Assembly (NCBI RefSeq): GCF_004341515.1 | Contig: NZ_SLZF01000002.1 | Location: 558,001 to 622,000 of the forward strand | Direction: 5' to 3' | Source: Allobosea sp. BK604 | GTDB lineage: Bacteria > Pseudomonadota > Alphaproteobacteria > Rhizobiales > Beijerinckiaceae | Length of the DNA stretch: 64,000 bases | In this document: positions 9,026 through 17,562 of the stretch, piece by piece | Numbering within the stretch: the stretch's first letter is position 1 | How the letters are laid out: each line of letters starts with the position of its first letter | The notes under the pieces: model-generated | The model's database searches: none | Seen by the model: the letters and a program-made list of their open reading frames with translations, nothing else | What the model was told of the DNA's origin: nothing | Made by a program: the position numbers and the translations under genes

Positions 9026-9801
9026 GGTTTCACGCTTCTGCTGGTGACGCCGTAGCGTACGAGGGTCAGGCCACCTTCCTCAGCCGGCCTGCTGGTGTCG
9101 CCGGCATCCTTCAGGCTGCGCAGGGCGAGGGAGAGCGTCCCGCTCCGTTGCGCCTGGGCGACGATCTCGACCTGACGCGGATCGAGCTCGAGCGTCGCCG
9201 TCTCGCCGACAACGACCTTTTCGCCATTGCGCTCCTGGACGTTCTGGCCGATCGCCAGGACGCGGACATTGGTCAGGATGGTCTCGCTGACATAGCTCTC
9301 GTTGGAGTTGTTGCCGCTGTCTTCCTTGAAGGTCCGGACGACGTCGACGCGGTCATTCGGCAGAATGAAGCCGCCGGCGGTATTGGCACCGCGGCTATCT
9401 GTCGAGATCGCAGTGGCCCGCTTTCCAGAGGGCAGGACCGCCGAAAGGAAGCCGGTACCGTCGGTCTTGATCAGCTTCTCGCGCCTGATCGGCTCTGCCC
9501 CCTGAAGGGCGACGCGGGCGAGCTGGCCGACCACCTCGGTCTCGGCCTCGGGTGCCTCATCCTTGCGGATCACGCCCGCCGGAACGCTGGCGGCAGGCCA
9601 ATCGAGCCAGCGCAGGTCGCCGGCTGCAAGCGTGTTGCCGAGGGGAATGTCGGCAGCCGCCACCAGGACCGGGACGGTCGGCGCCGGCTGATATTCCGTG
9701 ACTGTCGTGGGCGGAGCCTTGGACGGTCGCTGAATCAGCAGGGCCGCGCCGAGGCCGGCGACCAGCGCGACAACCAGAATGACGATGCGGGCGGGACTCA
9801 T
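9022..9801 (-). CDS. cpaB: Flp pilus assembly protein CpaB (RcpC)
   Basis: This 259-aa periplasmic protein is membrane-anchored by an N-terminal helix (residues 3-23). It contains a SAF-like domain around residues 45-110 and the RcpC/CpaB domain behind it (RVDVVRTFKED, TILTNVRVLAIG). CpaB proteins stabilise or gate the CpaC secretin. The gene overlaps cpaC by 4 bp and lies 117 bp downstream of cpaA on the same strand. Length and motifs are normal for the family. Confidence 0.9.
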   Translation of the reverse strand: MSPARIVILVVALVAGLGAALLIQRPSKAPPTTVTEYQPAPTVPVLVAAADIPLGNTLAAGDLRWLDWPAASVPAGVIRKDEAPEAETEVVGQLARVALQGAEPIRREKLIKTDGTGFLSAVLPSGKRATAISTDSRGANTAGGFILPNDRVDVVRTFKEDSGNNSNESYVSETILTNVRVLAIGQNVQERNGEKVVVGETATLELDPRQVEIVAQAQRSGTLSLALRSLKDAGDTSRPAEEGGLTLVRYGVTSRSVKP

Positions 9802-9918
9802 TGCTAACGATCCTCAGCCAGCACGCGCTGACCCTTGGGCAGGACCGTGCCTTCCGAATCGTCAACTTATGGTTAATCGGACGTATCTTTTTCGCGGCTT
9901 CGCGTGCGGCAGGCCGCC

Positions 9919-10431
9919 TCAAACGCCAATCGCTGCGCGCCAGATGCCGGTCTCCGGCAGGGTGAAGAGCGCCGACAAGGCCAGAGCGATGCCATAGGGC
10001 ACGCCGTTATTGGCTGCATGCAGCCGCCGGGCCCAGGACCAGTTCGCGGCAACGGCCGGCAGCGGGGCCGAACGCAGCATGAGCATCAGCAGGGTCAGGA
10101 CGCCGCCGAACACGGCCGCTAGCGTGAGATAAGGCATCAACTGGCCGAAGCCGAACCAGAGCGCGGTCACAGCCGCAAGTTTGGCGTCACCACCGCCGAT
10201 CCAGCCGGCGGCGAACAGGCCGAAGCAAATGGCGAGCACCAGGCCGCCAGCGGCGAGATGGTTCCCGATCACACTCCAGGGCAGGCCGAGCAGCACCGCG
10301 CATACCGCAAAGGCTGCGACCAGCGCCAGGCAGAGCCGGTTGCTGATGGTCATCGTCACCAGGTCGCTCGCGGCCGCATAGGCCATGGCGGCGGGGAAGA
10401 TGACGAGAAGCACGACCATTGCAGGCGTCAT
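9919..10431 (-). CDS. cpaA: Prepilin peptidase CpaA (TadV)
   Basis: This 170-aa type IV prepilin peptidase has several membrane helices and the conserved aspartates of the A24 family: an Asp in AASDLVTMTISNR (residues 20-32) and the GGGDAKL motif near residue 80. It cleaves Flp pilin and TadE-like pseudopilins at the cytoplasmic face of the inner membrane. It is the first gene of the large minus-strand pilus operon and lies 215 bp downstream of the flp gene, from which it is separated by an intrinsic terminator. It lacks the N-methyltransferase domain of PilD, as expected for Tad peptidases. Confidence 0.9.
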   Translation of the reverse strand: MTPAMVVLLVIFPAAMAYAAASDLVTMTISNRLCLALVAAFAVCAVLLGLPWSVIGNHLAAGGLVLAICFGLFAAGWIGGGDAKLAAVTALWFGFGQLMPYLTLAAVFGGVLTLLMLMLRSAPLPAVAANWSWARRLHAANNGVPYGIALALSALFTLPETGIWRAAIGV

Positions 10432-10582
10432 AGCCCGTCTCCGAACATTCTTCGCCTCAAGTCGGCGGACATTGGAGCATGATAGCGCCGAAGGCTGACC
10501 AAGCCGTTACGCGCATGCCAGAAAGCTGCAGTTTCCGCTCGCAGTTGGCGCGCTTTCGAGCCATTCCGCGCTCCAAACCAGA

Positions 10583-10610
10583 AAACGCCCCGAGACCAGC
10601 CCGGAGCGTT
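10583..10610 (-). terminator. Rho-independent terminator downstream of flp
   Basis: On the minus strand a 9-bp stem with one mismatch (bases 10602-10610 pairing with 10584-10592, loop of 9) is followed by TTTT. It lies about 37 bp past the flp stop and before cpaA. It would end most flp transcripts and keep high pilin expression separate from the assembly operon. Confidence 0.65.
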
Positions 10611-10646
10611 CAATGTCTGCGCGGCGTGTGCCGCAACTTGCGGCGA

Positions 10647-10817
10647 CTAGGTGACCTTGAGGTTGTCGGCGATCTTCTGGAAGATCGCGGTCAGGTTGGT
10701 GCCGACAGTGGTCATGGCGGTGATGGCGACAACGGCGATCAGGGCAGCGATCAGGCCGTACTCGATGGCGGTCGCGCCGGACTCGTTCTTGACGAAGCGA
10801 GCGAAGAGATTGGACAT
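10647..10817 (-). CDS. flp: Flp family type IVb pilin
   Basis: This 56-aa protein is the major subunit of the Tad pilus. It starts MSNLFARFVKNESG and continues ATAIEYGLIAALIA. The class IVb prepilin site is G/ATAIEY with cleavage after Gly14, and the Glu-Tyr pair at +5/+6 is the Flp hallmark. A hydrophobic helix follows to about residue 40, and the mature pilin is about 42 residues. An AAGGAG ribosome site lies 7 bases before the ATG, suggesting strong translation. It is a monocistronic gene upstream of cpaA with its own terminator. It is below the usual length cut-off of ORF lists but very secure. Confidence 0.95.
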   Translation of the reverse strand: MSNLFARFVKNESGATAIEYGLIAALIAVVAITAMTTVGTNLTAIFQKIADNLKVT

Positions 10818-11227
10818 GTGAGAACTCCTTACACCACGGTTTGACGGCTGCCTTCGCTCTAGCGGCTTCGGTCAGCGACAAGGAGGACACTACTCTCGCC
10901 CCCTTGCCGATCAGTTAAGCGGAATGAAGAATTCGATGGATTTTACGGAGTTCGTCTCGATGGTTAATCGCGGATTTATATAATCGTAGAGCGAGCCTCG
11001 AAGCTTTCCGCAATTTTTCTCCTCCCCCGCCCAATAATATACGTGCGACTACAAGCTTTCGACTTCGCCCTCCGATCATTGCAACAACGCTTCGGCGCAA
11101 CACGATCGTAGGCGCCCCTTTCCCTTGAGGCATAAGGCGGCGCCGAGACATCTCTCCGGACCGATCTTAGGATTTCATTCATCATTTTCGGCTTCCCTCA
11201 CACGGTCGGAAATCTTGAGGCGCTGTC
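10818..11227. other. AT-richer divergent intergenic region between flp and the plus-strand pilus genes
   Basis: These 410 bp hold no convincing gene and are visibly less GC-rich than the surroundings, with stretches such as TTTATATAATCG around 10975 and AATAATATAC around 11035. The region must contain the promoters for flp (leftward) and for the secretin-N-domain gene (rightward). No EcfG-type promoter is present here. Confidence 0.6.
10940..10967 (-). promoter_or_regulatory. Possible sigma-70-like promoter for flp
   Basis: Read on the minus strand, TTAACC (10962-10967) and TAAAAT (10940-10945) are separated by 16 bases, about 120 bp upstream of the flp ATG. This is a visual match only; a different promoter could be used. 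Confidence 0.25.
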
Positions 11228-11731
11228 ATGTCGACTATCCTGCCCGGTGCCCCGCTGCGGGTCGTGGCCGTGACCCTGTCATGGCTCGCCTTCGCGGCCT
11301 GTGCGGCGACGGCGCAATCGAGCACCGATCAGCCGAAGCTCGACACGGTGCTGGTCACGGTCGACCAGGCCAAGGTCATCAGGTTGCCGGAAAAGGCCCA
11401 GACAGTGATCGTCGGCAATCCGAGCATCGCCGATGTCACGGTGCAGAAGAATGGCGTGATGGTCGTGACCGGCAAGAGCTTCGGCACCACCAACCTGATC
11501 GCCCTCGATAGCAGCGGCTCGCTTCTGGCGGAATCGCTCGTACGCGTACGCGCGGGCTCGGATTCGATCCTGACGGTGCAGCGCGGGCTGGATCGCGAAA
11601 GCTATTCCTGCACGCCGACCTGCCAGCCAACCGTCCAGCTCGGTGACGCGAATACCTATTTCGGCCAGGTCGGCGGCCAGACCTCGCGGCGCAATGCACT
11701 CGCCACCGGCGGCGGCGGCGAAGCGAAATAG
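11228..11731 (+). CDS. Stand-alone pilus assembly N-terminal-domain protein (CpaC N-domain-like)
   Basis: This 167-aa exported protein has a signal peptide (cleavage near CAATAQS, residue 30) and a T2SS/T3SS secretin N-terminal domain around residues 38-110, with IVGNPSIADVTVQ and VVTGKSFGTTNL. The same domain forms the N-terminus of CpaC encoded on the opposite strand. There is no secretin barrel here; the C-terminal 50 residues contain a CTPTCQP cysteine pair and a Gly-rich tail. It probably sits in the periplasm and contacts the secretin. It heads a short plus-strand group with the two TadE-like genes. Confidence 0.8.
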   Translation: MSTILPGAPLRVVAVTLSWLAFAACAATAQSSTDQPKLDTVLVTVDQAKVIRLPEKAQTVIVGNPSIADVTVQKNGVMVVTGKSFGTTNLIALDSSGSLLAESLVRVRAGSDSILTVQRGLDRESYSCTPTCQPTVQLGDANTYFGQVGGQTSRRNALATGGGGEAK

Positions 11732-11755
11732 CGCGCCGGCCGCGGCAGGGTGAAC

Positions 11756-11777
11756 AAGCCGCTAACGCCGGCTTTTC
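11756..11777 (+). terminator. Weak rho-independent terminator
   Basis: A 6-bp stem (AAGCCG at 11756-11761 with CGGCTT at 11769-11774) leads into a short T-run, 25 bp after the stop of the secretin-N-domain gene. It would only partly separate that gene from the TadE-like genes. Confidence 0.35.
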
Positions 11778-11909
11778 CTCCGCGGCAGCGTCCCTAACGG
11801 ATCGGAAATGCTTTCACGCTAGTTTGTGCTTGCCGCGGGACACCGTCCGCAGCGGCAGGACCGGCCGGCCTGCGAAGCGCATCGGCCCGTGAGCTCAGGC
11901 GTGCAGATC

Positions 11910-12524
11910 ATGACGGTTCAAGCGAGTGAACGAAGCGAGGCAGCGGCAAGGCCTGGTCAGGGACGCTGGCATGTCCTAAGGCGCTTCAAGCGGAATCAGA
12001 ATGGCGCAACGATCATCGAATTCGCGATGGTGGCAGGGCCGTTCCTGATGCTGATGATGGCGACGTTCGAGACGGCGCTGATGTTCTGGACCAACCAGGT
12101 CCTGGACGAAGCACTGACCCGGACCTCGCGGCGTCTGCTCACCGGCGAGGCGCTCGCCCGCTACGCCAACCCGGCGACGCAGGCCGCCGATTTCAAGCGC
12201 GACCTCTGCGCCAATGCCCCGGCACTGATCAATTGCGACCGGCTGTGGATCGATGTCCGTGCCTATACTTCCTTCAGCGATGCGCGGACCAAGACGGCAG
12301 CGAGCAGCCCGGTCAGCGGCGGCAATCTCAATGTCGGCGGTTTCGGCTACAGCCAGCCCCAGGCCGAGCAGATCGTCGTGGCGCGCGCGGTGATGGAATA
12401 TCCGGTCCTGCTGACCGGCTGGAGCGGCTCGCTGGCCAATATCGGCAGCAACAAGCGGGCCATCGTGGCCTCGACCACGTTCCGCGCGGAGCCGTTCAAT
12501 ACTCCGGCAGCTCCGGCGACATAG
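11910..12524 (+). CDS. tadE: TadE-family pilus assembly pseudopilin
   Basis: This 204-aa protein has a short basic N-terminus and then the TadE-type leader NQNGATIIEFAMVAGPFL around residues 28-45: a prepilin-like Gly-Ala cleavage site, Glu-Phe and a hydrophobic helix. The rest is extracytoplasmic and contains several cysteines. TadE-like proteins are processed by the CpaA peptidase and act as minor pseudopilins in Tad pilus assembly. The frame is open from a GTG at 11826, but the ATG at 11910 gives the normal short N-terminus. The stop overlaps or nearly touches the next TadE-like gene. Confidence 0.8.
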   Translation: MTVQASERSEAAARPGQGRWHVLRRFKRNQNGATIIEFAMVAGPFLMLMMATFETALMFWTNQVLDEALTRTSRRLLTGEALARYANPATQAADFKRDLCANAPALINCDRLWIDVRAYTSFSDARTKTAASSPVSGGNLNVGGFGYSQPQAEQIVVARAVMEYPVLLTGWSGSLANIGSNKRAIVASTTFRAEPFNTPAAPAT

Positions 12525-12538
12525 TGGCGGGCTCGATC

Positions 12539-13159
12539 ATGCGCTTCGTTCTTCCGCGTCATCGCAACGGTCCCGCCCTGCGCCACCTCGCCCGCCTACT
12601 TGCGCGAAGCGAGAAAGGCGTGGCCGCGATCGAATTCGCTTTCGTCATGCCGGTCATGCTGCTGGTCTATTTCGGTGTGGTCGAGATCGCGCAGGGCGTG
12701 ATGATCGATCGCAAGGTCAGCCAGCTCAATCGTGCCCTCGCCGACCTGACCTCCCAAGCCAAGGGCTCGCTGCCGACAGCCGACCGCGACAATATCTTCG
12801 AGGCCGCCAAGTCGATCATGGCTCCCTATACGGGGAACCCGAAAATGATGATCGCGAGCATCGTCGTCGACAATTCGAGCATCGCCAAGGTCTGCTGGAG
12901 CGAAGCCAAGAATACCACGGCGCTTGCGCGGGGCACGACGGTGACATTGCCCGAAGGCCTGCGCATCGCCAACAGTTCGGTCATCATGTCCCAGGCGAGC
13001 TATAGTTTCATGCCAACCGTCGGCTATGTCCTGACCGGCGCGGTCGAGATCGGCGGCAGCAAGATTTTCATGCGCCCGCGCGTCGGCAAATCCGGAGGCT
13101 CTCCTTCGGTCGAGCAGATCGAGCGTGAAGGCGTCGCGATGTGCCCGGGCTTCAGCTAG
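12539..13159 (+). CDS. TadE/TadG-like pilus assembly protein
   Basis: This 206-aa protein has the TadE-like leader SEKGVAAIEFAFVMPVMLL near residues 25-43: a Gly-Val cleavage site, Glu-Phe and a hydrophobic helix. An extracytoplasmic domain follows (IMAPYTGNPKMMIASIVVDN). It is a second pseudopilin-type subunit, encoded 14 bp after the first and certainly in the same transcript. A GTG at 12524, overlapping the previous stop as TAGTG, is an alternative coupled start adding five residues. The long vWA-containing TadG that many Tad loci carry is not present here. Confidence 0.8.
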   Translation: MRFVLPRHRNGPALRHLARLLARSEKGVAAIEFAFVMPVMLLVYFGVVEIAQGVMIDRKVSQLNRALADLTSQAKGSLPTADRDNIFEAAKSIMAPYTGNPKMMIASIVVDNSSIAKVCWSEAKNTTALARGTTVTLPEGLRIANSSVIMSQASYSFMPTVGYVLTGAVEIGGSKIFMRPRVGKSGGSPSVEQIEREGVAMCPGFS

Positions 13160-13205
13160 AGCATCGTACGCGAACCGGTGTCCGCTCCGCTCGAAAATGC
13201 TCAAG
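13157..13205. repeat. Intergenic palindromic repeat family A, partial copy (A1)
   Basis: This about 49-bp segment contains GCGAACCGGTGTCCG and CTCGAAAATGCTC, matching one half of the roughly 100-bp repeat family found in fuller form at 25557, 27473, 60444 and 61106. It begins at the stop codon of the TadE/G-like gene. Confidence 0.7.
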
Positions 13206-13213
13206 AGCACGCG

Positions 13214-13242
13214 CCGATCTGATCGCCATGCGATCAGATCGG
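13214..13242. terminator. 12-bp-arm hairpin
   Basis: CCGATCTGATCG (13214-13225) is perfectly inverted at 13231-13242 around a 5-nt loop. It lies between partial repeat A1 and repeat B1, downstream of the TadE/G-like gene. It may serve as a transcript end or belong to the repeat cluster. Confidence 0.4.
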
Positions 13243-13254
13243 ATCACGCGTTGT

Positions 13255-13318
13255 CGATCAATCGTTGAGAGGCGGATTCTCCGATCAGGCTGATTCAGCC
13301 TGATGGATCCGGCTCCAG
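13255..13318. repeat. Intergenic repeat family B, copy 1
   Basis: This roughly 64-bp unit begins with ATCAATCGTTGA and contains CCGATCAGG, TGATTCA, CCTGAT and GGATCCGGCTC. A near-identical unit lies at 27412-27474. Both copies sit beside a family A element, so A and B may travel as one compound unit. Confidence 0.7.
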
Positions 13319-13329
13319 CCGGCGCCGTG

Positions 13330-13355
13330 ACCGGCCCGGCCAAAGCCGGGCCGGT
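13330..13355. terminator. Hairpin between convergent genes
   Basis: A perfect 11-bp GC-rich stem (13330-13340 with 13345-13355) has a 4-nt loop, just downstream of the phosphomannomutase gene on the minus strand. There is no T-run. Confidence 0.45.
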
Positions 13356-13367
13356 GCGATCGTCGCC

Positions 13368-14918
13368 TCAGATCGTCTGATTATACGCTCCGACTTCCGG
13401 ATTCTCGCGCAGCACGCCGTCGATCGCGGCGAACATCTCGCGCATGCGCGCTTCGGAGACCGGGCTCTCGCAGACCACGACCAGTTCCGGCTTGTTCGAG
13501 GAGGCGCGCACCAGGCCCCAGGTGCCGTCCTCATTGACGACGCGCACGCCATTGACGGTGATGACGTCACGGATGGACTGGCCGGCGATTTTCTCACCCT
13601 TGTCGCACATCGCCTCGATGCGCTTGGTGACGCGGTCGCTGACCTCGTACTTGATCTCGTCGGCGCATTTGGCGGCCATGGTCGGCGTGCCCCAGGTCTT
13701 GGGCACGGCCGCATAAAGCTCCGACATCGACTTGTCGGGGTTGCGGTCGAGCATGTCGATGACCGCGATCGCAGTGACGACGCCATCGTCATAGCCGCGG
13801 CCGACCGGGGCGTTGAAGAAGAAATGGCCGGATTTCTCGAAGCCGGCGAGCGCCTGCAGGTCGCGCACGCGGCGCTTGATGTAGGAATGGCCGGTCTTCC
13901 AGTAATCGGTCTTGACCTGAAGCTTCTGCAATTCCGGATCGGTGATGAACAGCCCGGTCGACTTGACGTCGACGACGAACTGGGCGCCTGGATGCAGCTT
14001 GCCGAGATCGCGCGCCAGCATGACGCCGATCTTGTCGGCAAAAATCTCCTCGCCATGGTTGTCGACCACGCCGCAGCGGTCGCCGTCGCCGTCGAAGCCG
14101 AGCGCGACGTCGGCGCCCTGCTCCTTCACGGCATCGGCCATGGCATGGAGCATCTTCATGTCTTCGGGGTTCGGGTTATAGCGCGGGAAGGTGTGGTCGA
14201 GCTCGGCATCCATCGGGATGACCTCGCAGCCGAGCATCTCCAGGATCTTCGGCGCGAAGGCGCCGGCCGTGCCGTTGCCGCAGGCGGCGATGACCTTGAG
14301 CTTGCGCTTGATCTTGGGGCGATTGGTCAGGTCGGCGATATAGCGCGCCGGGAAGTCGGGCACGAACTGGTAGGAGCCGCCGCCGACAAGGTCGAAATCG
14401 GCCGCCAGCACGATGTCGCGCAGCTGACCCATCTCGTCGGGTCCGAAGGTGACCGGGCGCTGGGCGCCCATCTTCACGCCCGTCCAGCCATTGTCGTTAT
14501 GCGAGGCGGTGACCATGGCGACGCAGGGCACGTCGAGCTCGAACTGGGCGAAATAGGCCATGGGCGACATGGCGAGCCCGATATCATGGACCTTGCAGCC
14601 CGCCGCCATCAGGCCGGTGACCAGCGCCATCTTGATCGAGGCGGAATAGCCACGGAAGTCATGGCCGGTGACGATCTCGGGCTTGACGCCCATGCGGCGG
14701 ATCAAGGTGCCAAGGCCCATGCCGACTGCCTGCACGCCCATCAGGTTCAGCTCTTTGCCGAAGAACCAGCGCGCATCGTATTCGCGGAAGCCGGTCGGCT
14801 TCACCATCGGCAACGATTCGTAGTCGAAGGTGTTCGGGAAGAGCTCGGGCAGGGGCTTTGGGAACATCAGACCATCCATCGCAAGAAAAATACGGAACAG
14901 ACGAGACACAGCCGACAT
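13368..14918 (-). CDS. manB: Phosphomannomutase/phosphoglucomutase
   Basis: This 516-aa cytoplasmic alpha-D-phosphohexomutase interconverts mannose or glucose 1- and 6-phosphates for nucleotide-sugar and polysaccharide synthesis. The phosphoserine loop TASHNDNGWTG lies at residues 137-147, the metal-binding GFDGDGDR near 275, and the C-terminal substrate-phosphate domain follows. The start at 14918 is preceded by AGGCGG at Shine-Dalgarno distance; ATGs at 14879 and 14867 are alternatives closer to the family N-terminus. It stands alone between a hairpin on one side and the retropepsin-like gene on the other. Whether it acts on mannose or glucose phosphate cannot be told from sequence. Confidence 0.9.
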   Translation of the reverse strand: MSAVSRLFRIFLAMDGLMFPKPLPELFPNTFDYESLPMVKPTGFREYDARWFFGKELNLMGVQAVGMGLGTLIRRMGVKPEIVTGHDFRGYSASIKMALVTGLMAAGCKVHDIGLAMSPMAYFAQFELDVPCVAMVTASHNDNGWTGVKMGAQRPVTFGPDEMGQLRDIVLAADFDLVGGGSYQFVPDFPARYIADLTNRPKIKRKLKVIAACGNGTAGAFAPKILEMLGCEVIPMDAELDHTFPRYNPNPEDMKMLHAMADAVKEQGADVALGFDGDGDRCGVVDNHGEEIFADKIGVMLARDLGKLHPGAQFVVDVKSTGLFITDPELQKLQVKTDYWKTGHSYIKRRVRDLQALAGFEKSGHFFFNAPVGRGYDDGVVTAIAVIDMLDRNPDKSMSELYAAVPKTWGTPTMAAKCADEIKYEVSDRVTKRIEAMCDKGEKIAGQSIRDVITVNGVRVVNEDGTWGLVRASSNKPELVVVCESPVSEARMREMFAAIDGVLRENPEVGAYNQTI

Positions 14919-15013
14919 GAATGCCGCCTGACCACGACACGACTACGACGCAAGTCCAGACATAGCGGATCGAGGCGGGAATGGGAACGTGGGCGGAACT
15001 GCCGCGGCAGGCG

Positions 15014-15547
15014 TCAGCCGCGCAGGACCATGCGGCCGGTCTGGACCTCGTAGCCCTGGAGCTTGCTGAGGAAGGAGGTGCCGAGCAGGCTCACCGAGAG
15101 CGCGCCGGCCGGCAGCACCACCGCCTCGACGTTGCGCACGAGAATGGGGCCGAGCTTGACCTCGCGCAGATTGACGCGAGCGCCGCGCACGACGCCATTG
15201 GCGGTGCGCAGGCCCATCTTGTACTCGGAACTGGAGGGACGGATGCCGAGGGCGCGGGCATCCTCCTCGGTCAGGGCGACCAGGCTCGCCCCGGTATCGA
15301 CCATCATCTTCACGCGATAATTGTCGACCTGCGGGTGGACGACGAAATGGCCGAGATAGTCGGCGGAGACGGTCAGCGTCGGGCGCTCGGCCGGCCTGCC
15401 GGCCGCGGGCGCCCGGGTCGCGGGCATCACGGCGGCGGCCGAGTCGTCGGCCTTGAAGAAGCCGGCGATCTGCGTGCCCGAGCTCATCGCCGCATAGCCC
15501 ACGGCGAAGGCGACCCCGATTGCCCAGACGATTGGCCGTTGCGCCAT
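15014..15547 (-). CDS. Retropepsin-like aspartic protease, TIGR02281 family
   Basis: This 177-aa protein has an N-terminal membrane anchor (residues 5-25), a Pro/Ala-rich linker and a single clan AA aspartic protease domain. The catalytic motif VDTGAS is near residue 93, followed by the family's MGLRTANG block. One-domain retropepsins of this class act as homodimers in the periplasm or at the membrane; their substrates in alphaproteobacteria are unknown. It lies 95 bp downstream of phosphomannomutase's start region on the same strand and appears monocistronic. Confidence 0.8.
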   Translation of the reverse strand: MAQRPIVWAIGVAFAVGYAAMSSGTQIAGFFKADDSAAAVMPATRAPAAGRPAERPTLTVSADYLGHFVVHPQVDNYRVKMMVDTGASLVALTEEDARALGIRPSSSEYKMGLRTANGVVRGARVNLREVKLGPILVRNVEAVVLPAGALSVSLLGTSFLSKLQGYEVQTGRMVLRG

Positions 15548-15691
15548 CCCTGCCCCCGTTCAACGCGGCCGACGGTGTGGGCAAGACCCTGAGGAAAGGT
15601 GAAAGCGTCCACGAGAAGTCGCCCACTCCACGGCCGGCGGGCTGGCGGATGCAAAACAGGCTTAATCCCTGGTCACTCCGACCGTCGCATT

Positions 15692-16600
15692 TCAGAGGAA
15701 CGCGCTGCCGACCAGGGCCTCGATCTCTTCCAGCCGGGGCACGCTCGGCTGCGCGCCGGCGACCGTGCAAGCCAGCGAGCCGGCGGCGAGCCCGCGCTGG
15801 AGTGCTCCCGAGAAGCCGTAGCCTCCAGCGAGCGCGGCCGCGAAGGCACCAACGAAACTGTCACCGGCCGCGACGGTATCGACCACCTGGACCTTGGGTG
15901 CGGCAAGCTGGCGGCGCACGCCACCTTGCCAACCGACGACGCCGTCGGCGCCAAGCGTGACGATGGTGGCGATGCGGCGCTCGGCATCCAGGCGTTGCGC
16001 GAAAGCGTCAGGCTCGAGCTCCGGCCAGCCCAGCGCCCGGCCGAGCACCAGCGCCTCGAGCTCGTTGACGATCAGGAAATCGATGACGGCGAGCAGTTCG
16101 GGCGCGGGGGCGCGCGCCGGCGCCAGATTGAGGATGACCCGGCCGCCGGCCTTCTTCATCAGCGTTGCCGCGGCGATGCACTCTGCTTCCGGCACCTCAC
16201 GCTGCAGCAGCAGGATGTCGCGCTCGCCGAGCTTGATCTCGTGCAGGGCGTGGGCGCTGGCATAGGCGTTGGCGCCGGCCGCGACCACGATCTGGTTGGC
16301 GCCCGTGCCGTCGACCGCGATGAAGGCGGCGCCGGTCGGCGCGGCGACCTGCGCCACGTTGGCGGTGTCGACCCCTTCCCAGGCCAGGAGCGAGAGCGCG
16401 GTTCCGGCAAAGGCATCGCGCCCGACCGCGCCGACGAGCATTACCTGGGCACCGGCCCGGCGCGCGGCGAGCGCCTGGTTGCCGCCCTTGCCGCCGGGAT
16501 GCAGCACATAATCAGGCCCCATCACGGTCTCGCCGGGCGCCGGCAGGCGCTCGACGGTGGTGACGAGGTCGACATTCAGCGAGCCGAAGACGACGATCAC
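15692..16600 (-). CDS. rbsK: Ribokinase (PfkB-family sugar kinase)
   Basis: This 302-aa cytoplasmic kinase shows both PfkB signatures: the N-terminal GGKGGNQALAARRAG stretch (residues 36-50) and the C-terminal DTVAAGDSFVGAFA block with the catalytic Asp near 250. The best family match is ribokinase (D-ribose to ribose 5-phosphate). However, the gene overlaps a 2-dehydro-3-deoxygalactonokinase gene by 4 bp, so the substrate could be another sugar of the galactonate pathway. No sugar transporter or regulator is adjacent. Confidence 0.85.
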   Translation of the reverse strand: MIVVFGSLNVDLVTTVERLPAPGETVMGPDYVLHPGGKGGNQALAARRAGAQVMLVGAVGRDAFAGTALSLLAWEGVDTANVAQVAAPTGAAFIAVDGTGANQIVVAAGANAYASAHALHEIKLGERDILLLQREVPEAECIAAATLMKKAGGRVILNLAPARAPAPELLAVIDFLIVNELEALVLGRALGWPELEPDAFAQRLDAERRIATIVTLGADGVVGWQGGVRRQLAAPKVQVVDTVAAGDSFVGAFAAALAGGYGFSGALQRGLAAGSLACTVAGAQPSVPRLEEIEALVGSAFL

Positions 16601-17493
16601 GCCGCAAGCCCTCCGGCGAGCCGCTTGATGCCGGCGATGAAGGCGGCTTCAGGCGTCGTCGTGGTGAAGGCGAGGCCGGCCGCGTCCAGCGCCTGGCCAT
16701 AACTTTCCGCCAGGGCGCCGTCGGCGACGAGGTGGATGGTGCCCGGCTCGCCATAGAGCGCGCGGGCGCCGGCGATCTCCTGCCCGACGAGCAGCGCCGA
16801 AAGATAGGGGCCGACCGCGCCGCCGCTCATGCGGCCGGCGAGAACCTCGGTGCGCGCGGCAAAGGCGGCATTGAGCAAGCCGCCGGGACGGGCTGCGCCG
16901 GCAAAGCCACGCCTGGCGCCCTCGGCCGCATCATCAGCGCCCGGCTCCTCGGCCAGGCGGGAGAGAATCGAATTCTGGCGCAGCAGGCCATAGATCTCGC
17001 CGGTCATGAAGCTGGCGAAGCGGGTGATGCGGCCGCCCTTCAGCTCGGCCCATTTCGAATGGGTGCCGGGCAGGCAGGCGATCCCGTCATCGAGGCCGAG
17101 CCCGACGATCAGCGTCTCCTCGCCACGCATGACGTCGAAGGCGCCCTCATCCGAGGACAGGCCGGGCAGGATGGTCGCCACAGTGCCCTCGGCAAGCGAG
17201 ACTGTGATGCCGGCCGAGGCGATCTCGTCGACCGAGGCGGGGCAGGCGACATAGGGCGCCTCGACCCAGCCATTGCGGCTGCCGACCATGCCGGCGAGCA
17301 CGATCGCAGCCTCCGGCCTGGCCCGACGGAAATCGCCGGCAATCGCCTCGAAAGCGGCGGGAAATCCGCCCGCCGGCACGGACTGGATGCCCTGATCGGC
17401 GATACGCCGCGCGAGCGCGGCGCCATCCTCGCCAATCAGGAAGGCGCGGGCGCGCGTCGTGCCCCAGTCGAGCGCGATCACGGGTCTAGGCAT
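16597..17493 (-). CDS. dgoK: 2-dehydro-3-deoxygalactonokinase
   Basis: This 298-aa ASKHA-fold kinase phosphorylates 2-keto-3-deoxygalactonate in the De Ley-Doudoroff pathway. The phosphate-1 loop ALDWGTTRARAFL lies at residues 7-19, and the family blocks GMVGSRNGW and LPGTHSKWAEL follow. I chose ATG at 17493 because GGAG lies 6 bases upstream; the open frame extends to 17559 without other support. The last 4 bp overlap the ribokinase gene, so they are co-translated. The aldolase (dgoA) that would complete the pathway is not in the window. Confidence 0.88.
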   Translation of the reverse strand: MPRPVIALDWGTTRARAFLIGEDGAALARRIADQGIQSVPAGGFPAAFEAIAGDFRRARPEAAIVLAGMVGSRNGWVEAPYVACPASVDEIASAGITVSLAEGTVATILPGLSSDEGAFDVMRGEETLIVGLGLDDGIACLPGTHSKWAELKGGRITRFASFMTGEIYGLLRQNSILSRLAEEPGADDAAEGARRGFAGAARPGGLLNAAFAARTEVLAGRMSGGAVGPYLSALLVGQEIAGARALYGEPGTIHLVADGALAESYGQALDAAGLAFTTTTPEAAFIAGIKRLAGGLAA

Positions 17494-17562
17494 GGCAGGC
17501 TCCGGCGAAGGATCATCCGGGCGGATGAGCGTCCGGCATGAATAGCGCGACGCCGCCACGCT

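Noticed and set aside
10507..10890. 127-aa minus-strand frame covering the flp region
   Set aside because: It is in another frame than the 56-aa Flp pilin, which has a perfect prepilin motif and ribosome site; the long frame has neither.
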